Below, piece by piece: positions 56,171 through 64,000 of a stretch of 64,000 bases of DNA. The notes beneath the pieces are model-generated. The model ran no database searches, was not told the DNA's origin, and was given only the letters and a program-made list of their open reading frames with translations. Numbering within the stretch: position 1 is the first letter of the stretch; every line of letters starts with the position of its first letter. Origin of the DNA: Alligator mississippiensis. Lineage: Eukaryota; Chordata; Crocodylia; Alligatoridae. The DNA lies in the NCBI RefSeq assembly GCF_030867095.1, contig NC_081832.1, forward strand, positions 37,023,756 through 37,087,755, read 5' to 3'. A program made the position numbers and the translations under genes.

Positions 56171-56667
56171 TGTTAGGCCCCAGCTCAAGTCTGGGTTCGT
56201 GCCCGGTATGCAAAGGCCAATAGAGATACCGGGGTGAAAGTATAAAGAAGATTTATTGCTAGCAATAAAAGGTGCAAGCGGAATAATTTCACAGAACAAG
56301 CACCCTAGATTTCAAAAACTAAGCCCTTTTATACAGGAGTTTTTAAACCTTCATAAGCATCCTTGTTTGCTAATTGGCTATAAAGGAGTGACGCAAGGAG
56401 TTCTTTACTGAGCATGTCTCTATACCTGTGTTTTAGCTATGTATCTCATTAACATACATACATGTTTCATTAGCATATCTTTTGCCCACCTAGGGGTGTG
56501 ATTTTTAGTATTTTAATGAGCTCTTTGGCCTAGTACTCTGATTCTGCCTTTGTTTTCAAGCCCCCTTTATCTAAGACTGTCTCTTCCTTATCATTGCAGA
56601 TGGGCATTCGTCACATAACATTCACTTTTGCTTAGACTTTGCATAGTAGTTTCTAGGTCAAACCTCA
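56171..56667 (-). repeat. Solo LTR, minus strand, upstream of RBM39
   Basis: In the minus direction it holds a TATAAAAG box (about 56325-56333), AATAAA (about 56250-56256) some 75 bp further, and then the end GGGGCCTAACA at 56171. The outer edge is set at 56667 because flanking hexamers TGAAGT (56165-56170) and CGAAGT (56668-56673) match at 5 of 6 bases. It points away from RBM39 and lies about 0.4 kb from the CpG island. Confidence 0.55.
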
Positions 56668-57313
56668 CGAAGTCAGATTGGTGCACACTGGTTGTTTTGC
56701 CTTCCTCTGTAAGGTGGGCATAAGCCTTTACCTAGGATCACCTGAGCACATATTACCCAGCTGTTCCTCTCCCCTGCTTTGGCCTGCAGCAGGAGCTAGA
56801 TATTCCTGGCAGCTATCTAGCATTTCTGGGCTTGGTCTGTTTCTGGTTTGTTTTCTGAGGGCTTTGACTGGTGACTTAATAAGGTTTAAAAGATACATAA
56901 AATGTTACACTGTCAGGGCTGTGAAGTATTTGACTGGGTGAGAAACGTTGTATCCTGGTACCGTCACTTTTTAAATTTAGATTTTTATTTTTTTTTTTAT
57001 TTCTCTTTGGTGACTCGGGAAGCCTTTGGGTCAGGGGCTGCCTGCGAAGCGGAGACCACACTTACTGGCCCCGGGGGCCTGGTTCTGTGCTCCTCTTTCT
57101 TTAAATCACAGCCCTGGGAAGCGGCAGAGAGGGACAGGGCACGCCTGAAGGACTAACCGGGGCAGAGAGGCGCGAGCTGCATACTGAGGTCTCGGCAGAG
57201 GCCGAGAAATGATAAGGGAAGCCCTAAGACCTCCCAGGATTCAGTGGCCGCCGTTGCCTTTAAATTTCCAGATTTCATCTTCAACCTCCCCACGTTCTCG
57301 CACCACCGGTACA

Positions 57314-57325
57314 TTCTCGCGAGAA
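57314..57325. promoter_or_regulatory. TCTCGCGAGA palindrome 1
   Basis: TTCTCGCGAGAA, a perfect 12-bp palindrome containing the TCTCGCGAGA element known from CpG-island promoters. Confidence 0.75.
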
Positions 57326-57340
57326 CGCGAAGCCGCGACA

Positions 57341-57349
57341 CCGGAAGTG
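57341..57349 (+). promoter_or_regulatory. ETS/GABP-type site
   Basis: CCGGAAGTG, consensus core GGAA, inside the CpG island upstream of exon 1. Confidence 0.6.
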
Positions 57350-57410
57350 AGCGTAGGCAGCCAGTTGTTTACTGTCGCGCGTGAGCTGGTGGCTAGTTCC
57401 GGGAACGCTG

Positions 57411-57420
57411 TCTCGCGAGA
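57411..57420. promoter_or_regulatory. TCTCGCGAGA palindrome 2
   Basis: Exact TCTCGCGAGA. Directly followed by ATGGG at 57421, the last ATG before exon 1 ends. Confidence 0.75.
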
Positions 57421-57459
57421 ATGGGAGGCTGTGGCGAGCTCAGCCTTGTTCGGCCCCGG

Positions 57460-57469
57460 TCTCGCGAGA
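57460..57469. promoter_or_regulatory. TCTCGCGAGA palindrome 3
   Basis: Exact TCTCGCGAGA, 40 bp after the second. Confidence 0.75.
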
Positions 57470-57479
57470 GCCCGTGCGG

Positions 57480-57785
57480 AGAACGCTAGGTGTCCCCGTG
57501 CCAGTGCGCGGACCTCCTGAGCAGCGAGAAGCAGCGGGCGCCATTTCAGGGAGCAGCTAGTGGCGGAGGTCTCGTTCGTGCCCGGGCTCGCAGCAGCCTC
57601 CGACGTCTGAGTTCCTCCCGGCCGCGGCCAAGCCCCGGAGCCGACGGAATCAGACCGCCCCTCCGACCCGCCTCGGCAGGGACTCGCGCGCCCCGGCCTG
57701 TGTCCTCCTGCGCGCAGTGGACGCCGGAGCCGGGAGCCGCCGCCGGCCGGGCACCTGAGCAGGAGGAGCCGCCGCCCGAGCGCAG
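57480..57785 (+). other. RBM39: RBM39 exon 1, non-coding (5' end approximate)
   Basis: The exon ends at CGCAG/GTAACC (57785/57786), a good donor, inside the CpG island. The 5' end is inferred from the promoter sites. No ATG occurs from 57424 to the donor, so the exon is untranslated and lets scanning ribosomes reach the ATG in exon 2. Intron 1 would be 3,539 bp. The joining of this exon to exon 2 is inferred, not shown. Confidence 0.65.
57538..57547 (-). promoter_or_regulatory. YY1-type site
   Basis: GCGCCATTTC, reverse complement GAAATGGCGC. YY1 sites of this type often lie just downstream of transcription starts in CpG promoters, which suggests a start near 57480-57535. Confidence 0.5.
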
Positions 57786-59613
57786 GTAACCGTGCGGGCT
57801 GCGCCCGACCCGCGCCCAGCAGCGGGCCCCGCGCATCCCTTCCGTTCGGCCCAGCGAGAGGCACAAGTCTCCGGAGAGGCCTGGCCGCCCCTTGGGGCCT
57901 GCGCCTGGGCTCGGTCGTTCCCCCGCCAGCGACGCCCGCTCGGCCTCCATGCCACAGGCCTCTGCTCCCCGCCATGGGGCTGTGTCCGGCCTCTCCGCGT
58001 TGCAGGGTTTGGCTTGAAAATTCGCCTGCAACAGTTGTGTAGCGGCTGGGCCGGGCCTACGATATAAGTGCCCCTGGCGATTTGCTTGTCCCTCCTTAAG
58101 CTCCCCCGTGATGACGCTGCTGAGCGTGGCCAGGGCCCCTACTCTGTGCACGTCTCTTGAGGAATTAAATCTAGGGAAGGTGTTTTAAAAATCTTGCTGA
58201 CTTAGTGCAAAAAACAAGGTTCCAGGGAGGCTGAAAGACTGGTGGCCTAAACGTTGGGGTTCTGTTGGTGGCATGAGCCAAGAGCAAGCCTGGATGCGAG
58301 GGAAGGTGCTTTATCATTTGGCTGGAAACACTGGTCTTCGTTAGCTCCTCAGACTTCCTGACGAAAGCACGGAGGAAAGGAAACGGGGTTCATAGCACTG
58401 GGAGAGCTAAAACGTAGTAGTTTGCACTGGGACAGAATCCTAGGTGCAGGTACGGCGATGGTTCTCGCCTGTCAGCAGCTTGAGGGTTAACTGTTCTACA
58501 TTTCAATTTCTTAACACACAAACGCATGTAAGCGGTCTTATTTGTTAGTCTTGTAGCTGATAATAAAAAAGCCATTTTTATGGTGGGAATGTGCCTACTG
58601 AAAAAAATTCAATATTCTTTCCCTTTCACTGCAGATGTTACGGCTTACAGTAAACTCCTGAGACCTCCCAGGAGTCTTCCAGCAAAACCAAAGGAAAAGA
58701 AAGTTAGCCTATATGGAATTTAAGGGGAAAAATAAGGAGGCAATGGCTTCTTAAGACTTCTCTATGCATCATAAGGCAGTAAAAAACAGAGAAAAAGGGG
58801 AGAATTCCAGGTTAAAAAAAATGCCTGGTTTTTACATCCTTTGCAATATTTTGCCTCAGGGACCTGAGTGGTTTTTTTTGTTTTGTTTTTTTTTAGAAGG
58901 CTTTTTATGCCTAGATTTTATTTTTAGAGATATCAGGAGTGTCAAGTTTTCTCTTTCCCCTAATCTTGTTTGATCTGTTTAATGATTTGTCACGAGTCTT
59001 TCTCTACCTTTCATAGAAGTTGTCTAGTTTTTAATGCTTTTATATCATTTTTAAATTGGTGAATACTAACTTTATAGAAAATAACTGTTTAAAAAGTACT
59101 GGGTGTTTTCTGTTGCGAATTTGGTTACAAAGGTAATGGTTTTATATGCTAGATACCTGTAGTATTTGACCTAGTTCCACATCGCATACAAAAATATCAC
59201 ATTATACATAATTAAGGTTATAGTATTTGGACTCCATACTTGTGTGTGTTTGTTAATGAGTGTCTCATCAGATGAGGTGCTAGTACGGTCCAACAGGAAT
59301 CTGTTAACTCAGTGTTACTCTGTCTTCATCAGTGCTAATAAAATTTGTCTGAAAAGCATCGATAAAGGTGTAATGAGGCTGAATTACAGGGGCTGAGTAG
59401 TTTTAAAAGTTGCGTATAAATGAACTTTATTTTAACACAGCTAAATACAAAGCCCTATAGTTAGAAATGGAGAACATGGTATTTCCTGTAAGGTAGTAGA
59501 GGGATTGTATCCCAGAAAGCAGGGTATGGCAATGATTTAAGTGGAGGTGTGCTGGAGATCTGATGCAGCATGAGTTTCACCTTTGAAGTGCTGCAAACAA
59601 TGCACTAACAGTG

Positions 59614-59767
59614 CAGTAGTTTTCAACCTGGGGTCTGCAGTCTGTGTCTAAGGGTTTGTGATCAATCAGAAGTATGTGAATAACCACACTTACAATTCAA
59701 AGGGTTCCATGCATCCAGCTGAGAAAAAATTAGGGGTCCACAAATGAGAAAAGGTTGAAAACCACTG
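59614..59767. mobile_element. hAT-Charlie-like MITE in RBM39 intron 1
   Basis: Ends CAGTAGTTTTCAACCT and AGGTTGAAAACCACTG form a 16-bp terminal inverted repeat with one mismatch, enclosing 154 bp. Flanking ACTAACA/ACTAATA fits a degraded target duplication. The shape matches hAT-Charlie-type small elements. Confidence 0.75.
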
Positions 59768-60297
59768 AACTAATACTATCCCTGGATCCAAGTAGGATAT
59801 TATATTGGAATACACAAATAGTTTTACTTCTGTATATAATGAAGCATTGTATTGTATCCTTTCTGACCTTGACAGTTCAAAAATTATCAAATAAGGAATG
59901 AAACATGCTTTTCTGCAAGAGCTTTAAGGAATTAAAATGTCTATTTTAGTGAACAAAAGATTAAGAAGTGACTTACTTAATCTGCAAGTATCTACATGAG
60001 TAGAAGGAGTTGGATAGTAAAGGGACATTAATATAATGAGCTAGCAAGATTTAGTGGCTGTCGGCTGAAAAACTAAAAATGAGGAACTCAAATCAAGATC
60101 ATTCTTTAACTTGGTAACTACTAGAAGGCAATTATTTAGGCTGGAGGGCCACAAAAGGAATTTTGGTAAGCTGTTAAGGGTGGGGGCAGCAATTAAACCT
60201 ATCTGGTCTACCAGCTGCTGCAAGCCAGAGGAGGCAGGGCTGTGCCCAGCTCTGCTCTGCTGTAGCTGGGGTTGGTCTGTGCAGCATGCAGACTCCT

Positions 60298-60299
<2 letters not shown>

Positions 60300-60328
<29 letters not shown>
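60300..60328. repeat. 29-C homopolymer in RBM39 intron 1
   Basis: Uninterrupted C run inside a GC-rich block (60190-60660) that is otherwise unclassified. Overlapping ORFs on both strands with poly-Pro or poly-Gly are artefacts of this run. Confidence 0.9.
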
Positions 60329-60331
<3 letters not shown>

Positions 60332-60795
60332 TCAGGACGGGGCACAATGTAGCACATCAAGTAGCCATCCTGCCTGCTGTACCAGGAAAGTTGCAAGTGG
60401 CTACCCAAAGCTGAGCACCCCCTACAGCCTGCACAGACTAGCAGTGCCGCAACAGCAGCAGCTCCTCACAGGAGGCAGGCAGGACAGGGCAGGGCAGCTA
60501 CTCAGTGTGCTGCATCACACCCTGTCCCATGCCAGTCCAGTGGCTGTGGTGCCAGGACTGCATAGCTACAGTGCCAGCAGGAAGGTAGGGGAGCTGGGGA
60601 AGGTGTGTGCGTGCTGCCTGGCCCAGCTCCAACTGCAACGAAGTGAAGCGGGTTAGGGCTCTTCTCCCTTCTCGGGGAACTTGATGTTTTTAATCAAGAG
60701 AAATTGATTTCAACTTTTTAATCAAGAGAAAATGTGTCTAGTATGTTCTAGATAAAACTAGTTATTACTGGTGCTCTGCAGAAAGTCAAATTAGT

Positions 60796-60990
60796 TAATA
60801 GAATTGTAGGATTGGAAGGGACCACAAGGGCCATCTGGTACAACCCCTGACCATTATGACTCTTCTTAGTCCTAGAAAAACTTTAGATTTTACAAATGCT
60901 AATTCCCACTTTGCCAGAAATTGCCTTCTCAGTTACATGGGTTTCTTTGGATGGCTGTTGTCAAACCCTTTTCTGAATCCTAACTAATGC
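60796..60990 (-). mobile_element. Old CR1 3' end in RBM39 intron 1
   Basis: GAATTGTAGGATTGGAAGGG and CCATCTGGTACAACCCCTG are the reverse complement of a CR1 3' end. It is diverged and lacks the terminal repeat. Confidence 0.6.
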
Positions 60991-61324
60991 AAACAGATCT
61001 TTCATATTGCATTTTAATAAGAAGCAGGTAGTAAACATGGAAGCTTTTGCTTTATGATGGTTAACTTAATTGTATATCTTGTGTTCAAAGCCAAGACTGG
61101 CTGGTGCCTATATCATTTTTACTGTCTCAGTATGCAGATTACACTTGGACTTTTTATTCATGCCCAGTTCTTTTCTGTTGGATATTTCTCACTTTGTTAT
61201 ATCATTTTTTGAAACTTGGGAGATCCCATCACTAGCTGTATTATCAAAACTTACTTTATACTATAGCAGTTCTATTTGTATGGGATAGAGTACATGTCTG
61301 ATGTGATGTTGCTCTTTGTTTCAG

Positions 61325-63256
61325 GTGTCCTGAAAAATGGCTGATGATATTGATATTGAAGCAATGCTTGAAGCTCCTTACAAGAAGGTGAGAAAAATGT
61401 GCCAGTGAGGTCTTGCAATTTTTTTTACCTTAATTTAGCATTATTCATGAAACTACTGCTGAACTGTAAACTAACATCCCTGGAGCCCTCATGATTTATC
61501 TTATTGGAGATGCATTACATGTAACTTGCAAGTAAATATAAACTGTAAATGTAATTATATTGTGCAGTAGTTTCACTTCAGCGTGATGAATAAATGCCCA
61601 TCTATCTCTCTTTGTAGACTTGCCTAACGATATCTCACCTCTACTCCCATGAATTCACCTTTGATTCCAGTGTGAACTGTCAATCATAAGGTAGTAATTG
61701 AGTGACGTATCGCTGTACCGTGGTCCCCTAGGTAAAAAAATTAAAAAAAAAAATACTCCTAAAATTGCCAGCTCCAGTTTGGTATAGCAACAAGGTGAAT
61801 GCAGTGGTTTGGGAAAACAGCAGGGTTCCAAGAATAACCGTTTCACCAGTCCATGGCAAGTAAATCATTAAACTGTCTGCTCAGTGCAAGAGGAGTGTGA
61901 CTGTTTTTTTTATTCAGGACACTGGTGATGGTTAATCTTAGCAGGACAGGTCGAAATCAATTGCTGAGTGAATTCTTGGATCCCTGAATAGTTACAGACT
62001 TAGCAAGTAAAAGACAGTATCACAGTCTGCAGTGTCATTCAATAAATTGCTGTTGTATTCTTCTGTCCTAGTTGTTCAATTAGGAATTGCCAATTTTGAC
62101 CCAAAATTCTGCTAAACTTATGAATGGCTAGAATAGTGCTGTACTTAGTTTCTGACTTAAACAGGCAGCAAATGTATACTGTCTTTTTTTCTATTTTCTT
62201 TTTTTTTTTTTTGGTTTTTTTCACCAAACGGTGGTGAAAGTGTTAACATTATGCATGCATTAGCACTGGTTTCACAAGAAATGTGTATGAAGTTTAAATA
62301 GTTGTATTCATGGCGTAACTTGTGTGATTAAACTGTAAATCATACATAACATTTATATATAATACCTACTGTAAATTCTGGAGTATTTATCACAATCATG
62401 TGGTAACAATTTTGGATGGCTATTTGTAAGTTTGTTTATTTTTTTTTGTTTTTTTTTTTGTTTTTTTTTTAATGCTGTATATTTATTTTTATGTAAAATT
62501 AGCAGTTATATAAATCTTGGAGAGAGAGTTGTAATATTGTAATGTTAAGATTCTTGTGTCCTAGTTTAACATGGATATTTTCCATGTAAACAGGTATGGA
62601 AATAGGGAATGTTTAGGCTGGACTGGTGGATTATTGATGACTTTCTTGGGAGTCGACGTTACTAAAGCAGTGTGAATCCCTGTTTGCTTCAGGGCGAGAT
62701 GTGTGACAGATGTGGCATCAAGCTCTAACAACCCTCCAACGAAAATGAGCGAAGATCTCGGGAATGGCATCGGTCACAGGAAATCGCTAGTGGCTGGCTG
62801 CTAGCTTGGCCACTTGGGGCTTAGGCAGAGATATAGCCTTGGTATTGATCAAAAGGCACAAAATGCATAAATCTGAAACTTCCTCTTACATTTTATAGAA
62901 ATAATATTTAACCACTTGAATGCTGAACTCTACAAGATAATTAACTACATGTAAGGAAGTACATCAACTTAATATATTTTTAAACAGTTTAATTATTTCT
63001 TATAAATGTATGATTTAAATGTAAGCAGCAAAGTGGTTAAACATGCCTACCTAAATGTTTTATAGCTTTCCATATAAATCTATAAACAAGTAATTTAGTA
63101 TTAAAATTTTTGTTTTGTATTTTCTTATTCCTATTCCCATTACCCTTTGACCACTTGCAATGTTTCCGCTTCGTCCTCACGATGTTCTTCTATCAACCCT
63201 GCTTAGGATGAGAACAAGTTGAGCAGTGCCAATGGCCATGAAGAACGCAGCAAAAA
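61325..63256 (+). CDS. RBM39: RBM39 splicing factor, first coding exons (partial)
   Basis: The coding sequence joins 61337-61387 (exon 2, after a 12-base leader at 61325-61336) to 63207-63256 (exon 3). It encodes MADDIDIEAMLEAPYKK, then DENKLSSANGHEERSKK, matching the start of RBM39 (CAPER alpha), a nuclear U2AF65-like splicing factor and transcriptional co-activator. The RS domain, RRMs and UHM domain lie beyond the window. The start has A at -3 and G at +4. Exon 2 is bounded by TTTCAG and AAG/GTGAGA (phase 0); exon 3 by GCTTAG and AAA/GTAAGT, ending two bases into a codon. The acidic start and the first serine/lysine-rich residues precede the RS region. No disruption is seen. RBM39 is known to limit its own level through stop-containing cassette exons; candidates in intron 2 are listed separately. 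Confidence 0.93.
61618..61690 (+). other. RBM39: Candidate poison exon A in RBM39 intron 2
   Basis: Acceptor TCTATCTCTCTTTGTAG (to 61617) and donor CATAAG/GTAGTA. The 73-nt exon is not a multiple of three. Read in phase 0 from exon 2 it has its first stop, TAA, at 61687-61689, one base before the donor. Inclusion would send the mRNA to nonsense-mediated decay. This is inferred from splice signals only. Confidence 0.45.
62693..62841 (+). other. RBM39: Candidate poison exon B in RBM39 intron 2
   Basis: Strong-looking acceptor CCCTGTTTGCTTCAG (to 62692). Read in phase 0 from exon 2 the exon would add eleven codons and then TAA (62726-62728). The region 62640-62830 is balanced and rich in splicing-enhancer-like GA runs, unlike the AT-rich intron around it, as expected for conserved sequence. 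The donor is uncertain: CCTTG/GTATTG after 62841 is used here, and CATCG/GTCACA is an alternative. Confidence 0.4.
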
Positions 63257-63909
63257 GTAAGTGGTTTTCTGTTCATTAACACTTGAGTGTATTTAAGAAC
63301 AGTGACTAGCGTTGCTTTTATTGTTTTTATTTTCTATTGTGTATACTGTGTTCCAAGAAAATTAAATGGATGTTTGGGATATTACCCCTCCCCTCCCCCC
63401 CCATTAATACATTAACCCCCATGGCAAGTCGATTGGTTCCAGTATTACAGAACTGTGTACACAGAATACAGCCTGTAAAAGCAGCAGAATTACCTCTTTG
63501 TGAATGGGAACTGAGCCTGTTATGCATTCAAATGTATAGCCTAGTCACATGTGGGCAACTGCAATGGTACATGTTGCCCCAGATGAAGCCTTTAGTTTCA
63601 CTTTCCCATTCATTCCATTGGCAGATATGAAAATGTTTCTCTTCAGACAAGTACCTCCATGTTACAGATATCAAAGTTGTAAAAACGTTTAGTTTGTTTT
63701 CCTAACAGCAGTATAATACAGTTTGTATCTGTTCTCATCTTGGTGAATAGAACTTCTAAAAATGTGTACAAATGATGGTCCCAAACAATTGAGAAGAAAT
63801 TAAGGGTTAAAAATGACACTGGTCCTCCAGGATTGTTTGTTTATGCTATTTTGGGATTAAGTTCCTCAGATTTTTGAGGACCGAGGATGCAAAAAGATTA
63901 AGTCCCTGG

Positions 63910-63913
<4 letters not shown>

Positions 63914-63957
<44 letters not shown>
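63914..63957. repeat. 44-A homopolymer in RBM39 intron 3
   Basis: Uninterrupted A run preceded by GGCTTT. No recognisable SINE body precedes it, so it is not evidence of a retroposed copy. Confidence 0.9.
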
Positions 63958-63960
<3 letters not shown>

Positions 63961-64000
63961 GAATGAAGTTAACTATGATCATTGCTGGGTTAGTATGCTT

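Larger units (their letters stand above)
57020..57990 (+). promoter_or_regulatory. RBM39: CpG-island promoter of RBM39
   Basis: CpG-dense DNA spans about 57.02-57.99 kb, in contrast with AT-rich flanks. There is no TATA box. Visible sites are three TCTCGCGAGA palindromes, an ETS/GABP-type CCGGAAGTG (57341-57349) and a YY1-type GCGCCATTTC (57538-57547). This is the usual make-up of a housekeeping promoter with dispersed starts. Long ORFs here (244 aa minus, 201 aa minus) arise from high GC and are not genes. The exact start site cannot be read from sequence. Confidence 0.8.

Noticed and set aside
57241-57975. 244-aa minus ORF and other long ORFs in the CpG island
   Set aside because: High GC removes stop codons; composition is Arg/Gly/Ala/Pro-rich, no domain is visible, and they overlap the RBM39 promoter and exon 1 in several frames.
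63870-63957. Poly(A) tail of a retroposed gene
   Set aside because: No processed exon sequence, and no duplication flanks the A run.

Overview
This is vertebrate nuclear DNA, most likely from a crocodilian (alligator-like), with turtle as the main alternative. The evidence is the abundance of CR1 LINE copies with sauropsid 3' ends, a Neptune-type Penelope element, a PIF/Harbinger element, a hAT transposon, several Ty3/gypsy families and spliceosomal introns. The species call is inference from repeat style.

Only one host gene is supported: the 5' end of RBM39 on the + strand at the right edge. It has a CpG-island promoter (about 57.0-58.0 kb), a non-coding exon 1 ending at 57785, exon 2 with the start codon (61325-61387), exon 3 (63207-63256) and the start of intron 3. 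Intron 2 holds two candidate stop-containing cassette (poison) exons, which would fit splicing autoregulation of this splicing factor. Everything left of about 57 kb is a dense, nested deposit of mobile elements with no recognisable host gene.

Layout. 1-2201: 3' half of a Gmr1-like Ty3/gypsy element (integrase end before RT, then RNase H and 3' LTR). About 2.3-15 kb: remains of a minus-strand retrovirus-like provirus (RNase H, integrase, probable env), split by a mag-like gypsy element (5491-8217), a CR1 fragment (8218-8850) and a nearly full-length CR1 (about 10986-14778). 15-23 kb: CR1 fragments of both orientations, a Penelope tail and an inverted tandem-repeat element. 23-24.9 kb: a minus-strand gypsy RNase H split by a non-autonomous hAT element (23381-24812) with 8-bp target duplication. 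About 24.85-34.16 kb: a four-exon hAT transposase gene remnant (BED finger to dimerisation domain) carrying its own insertions. 34-39 kb: CR1 and a gypsy RT fragment. About 39-43.3 kb: a PIF/Harbinger element with a 349-aa transposase ORF and a divergent second gene, interrupted by a possible LTR. 44.26-44.98 kb: Penelope GIY-YIG endonuclease and tail. 44.98-48.65 kb: a long minus-strand CR1 (ORF1 and ORF2, decayed). 48.65-50.45 kb: a second Gmr1-like gypsy element, again integrase before RT. 51.9-52.7 and 56.17-56.67 kb: minus-strand LTRs with TATA box and poly(A) signal.

Nothing here is clearly a new biological system. The items most worth following up are the RBM39 cassette exons, the three TCTCGCGAGA palindromes in its promoter, the two independent copies with integrase-before-RT order, the Harbinger element with its catalytic residues intact, and several unusual inverted-repeat architectures. 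All coding calls come from reading translations by eye. No database search or alignment was run, and element edges are approximate unless stated otherwise.
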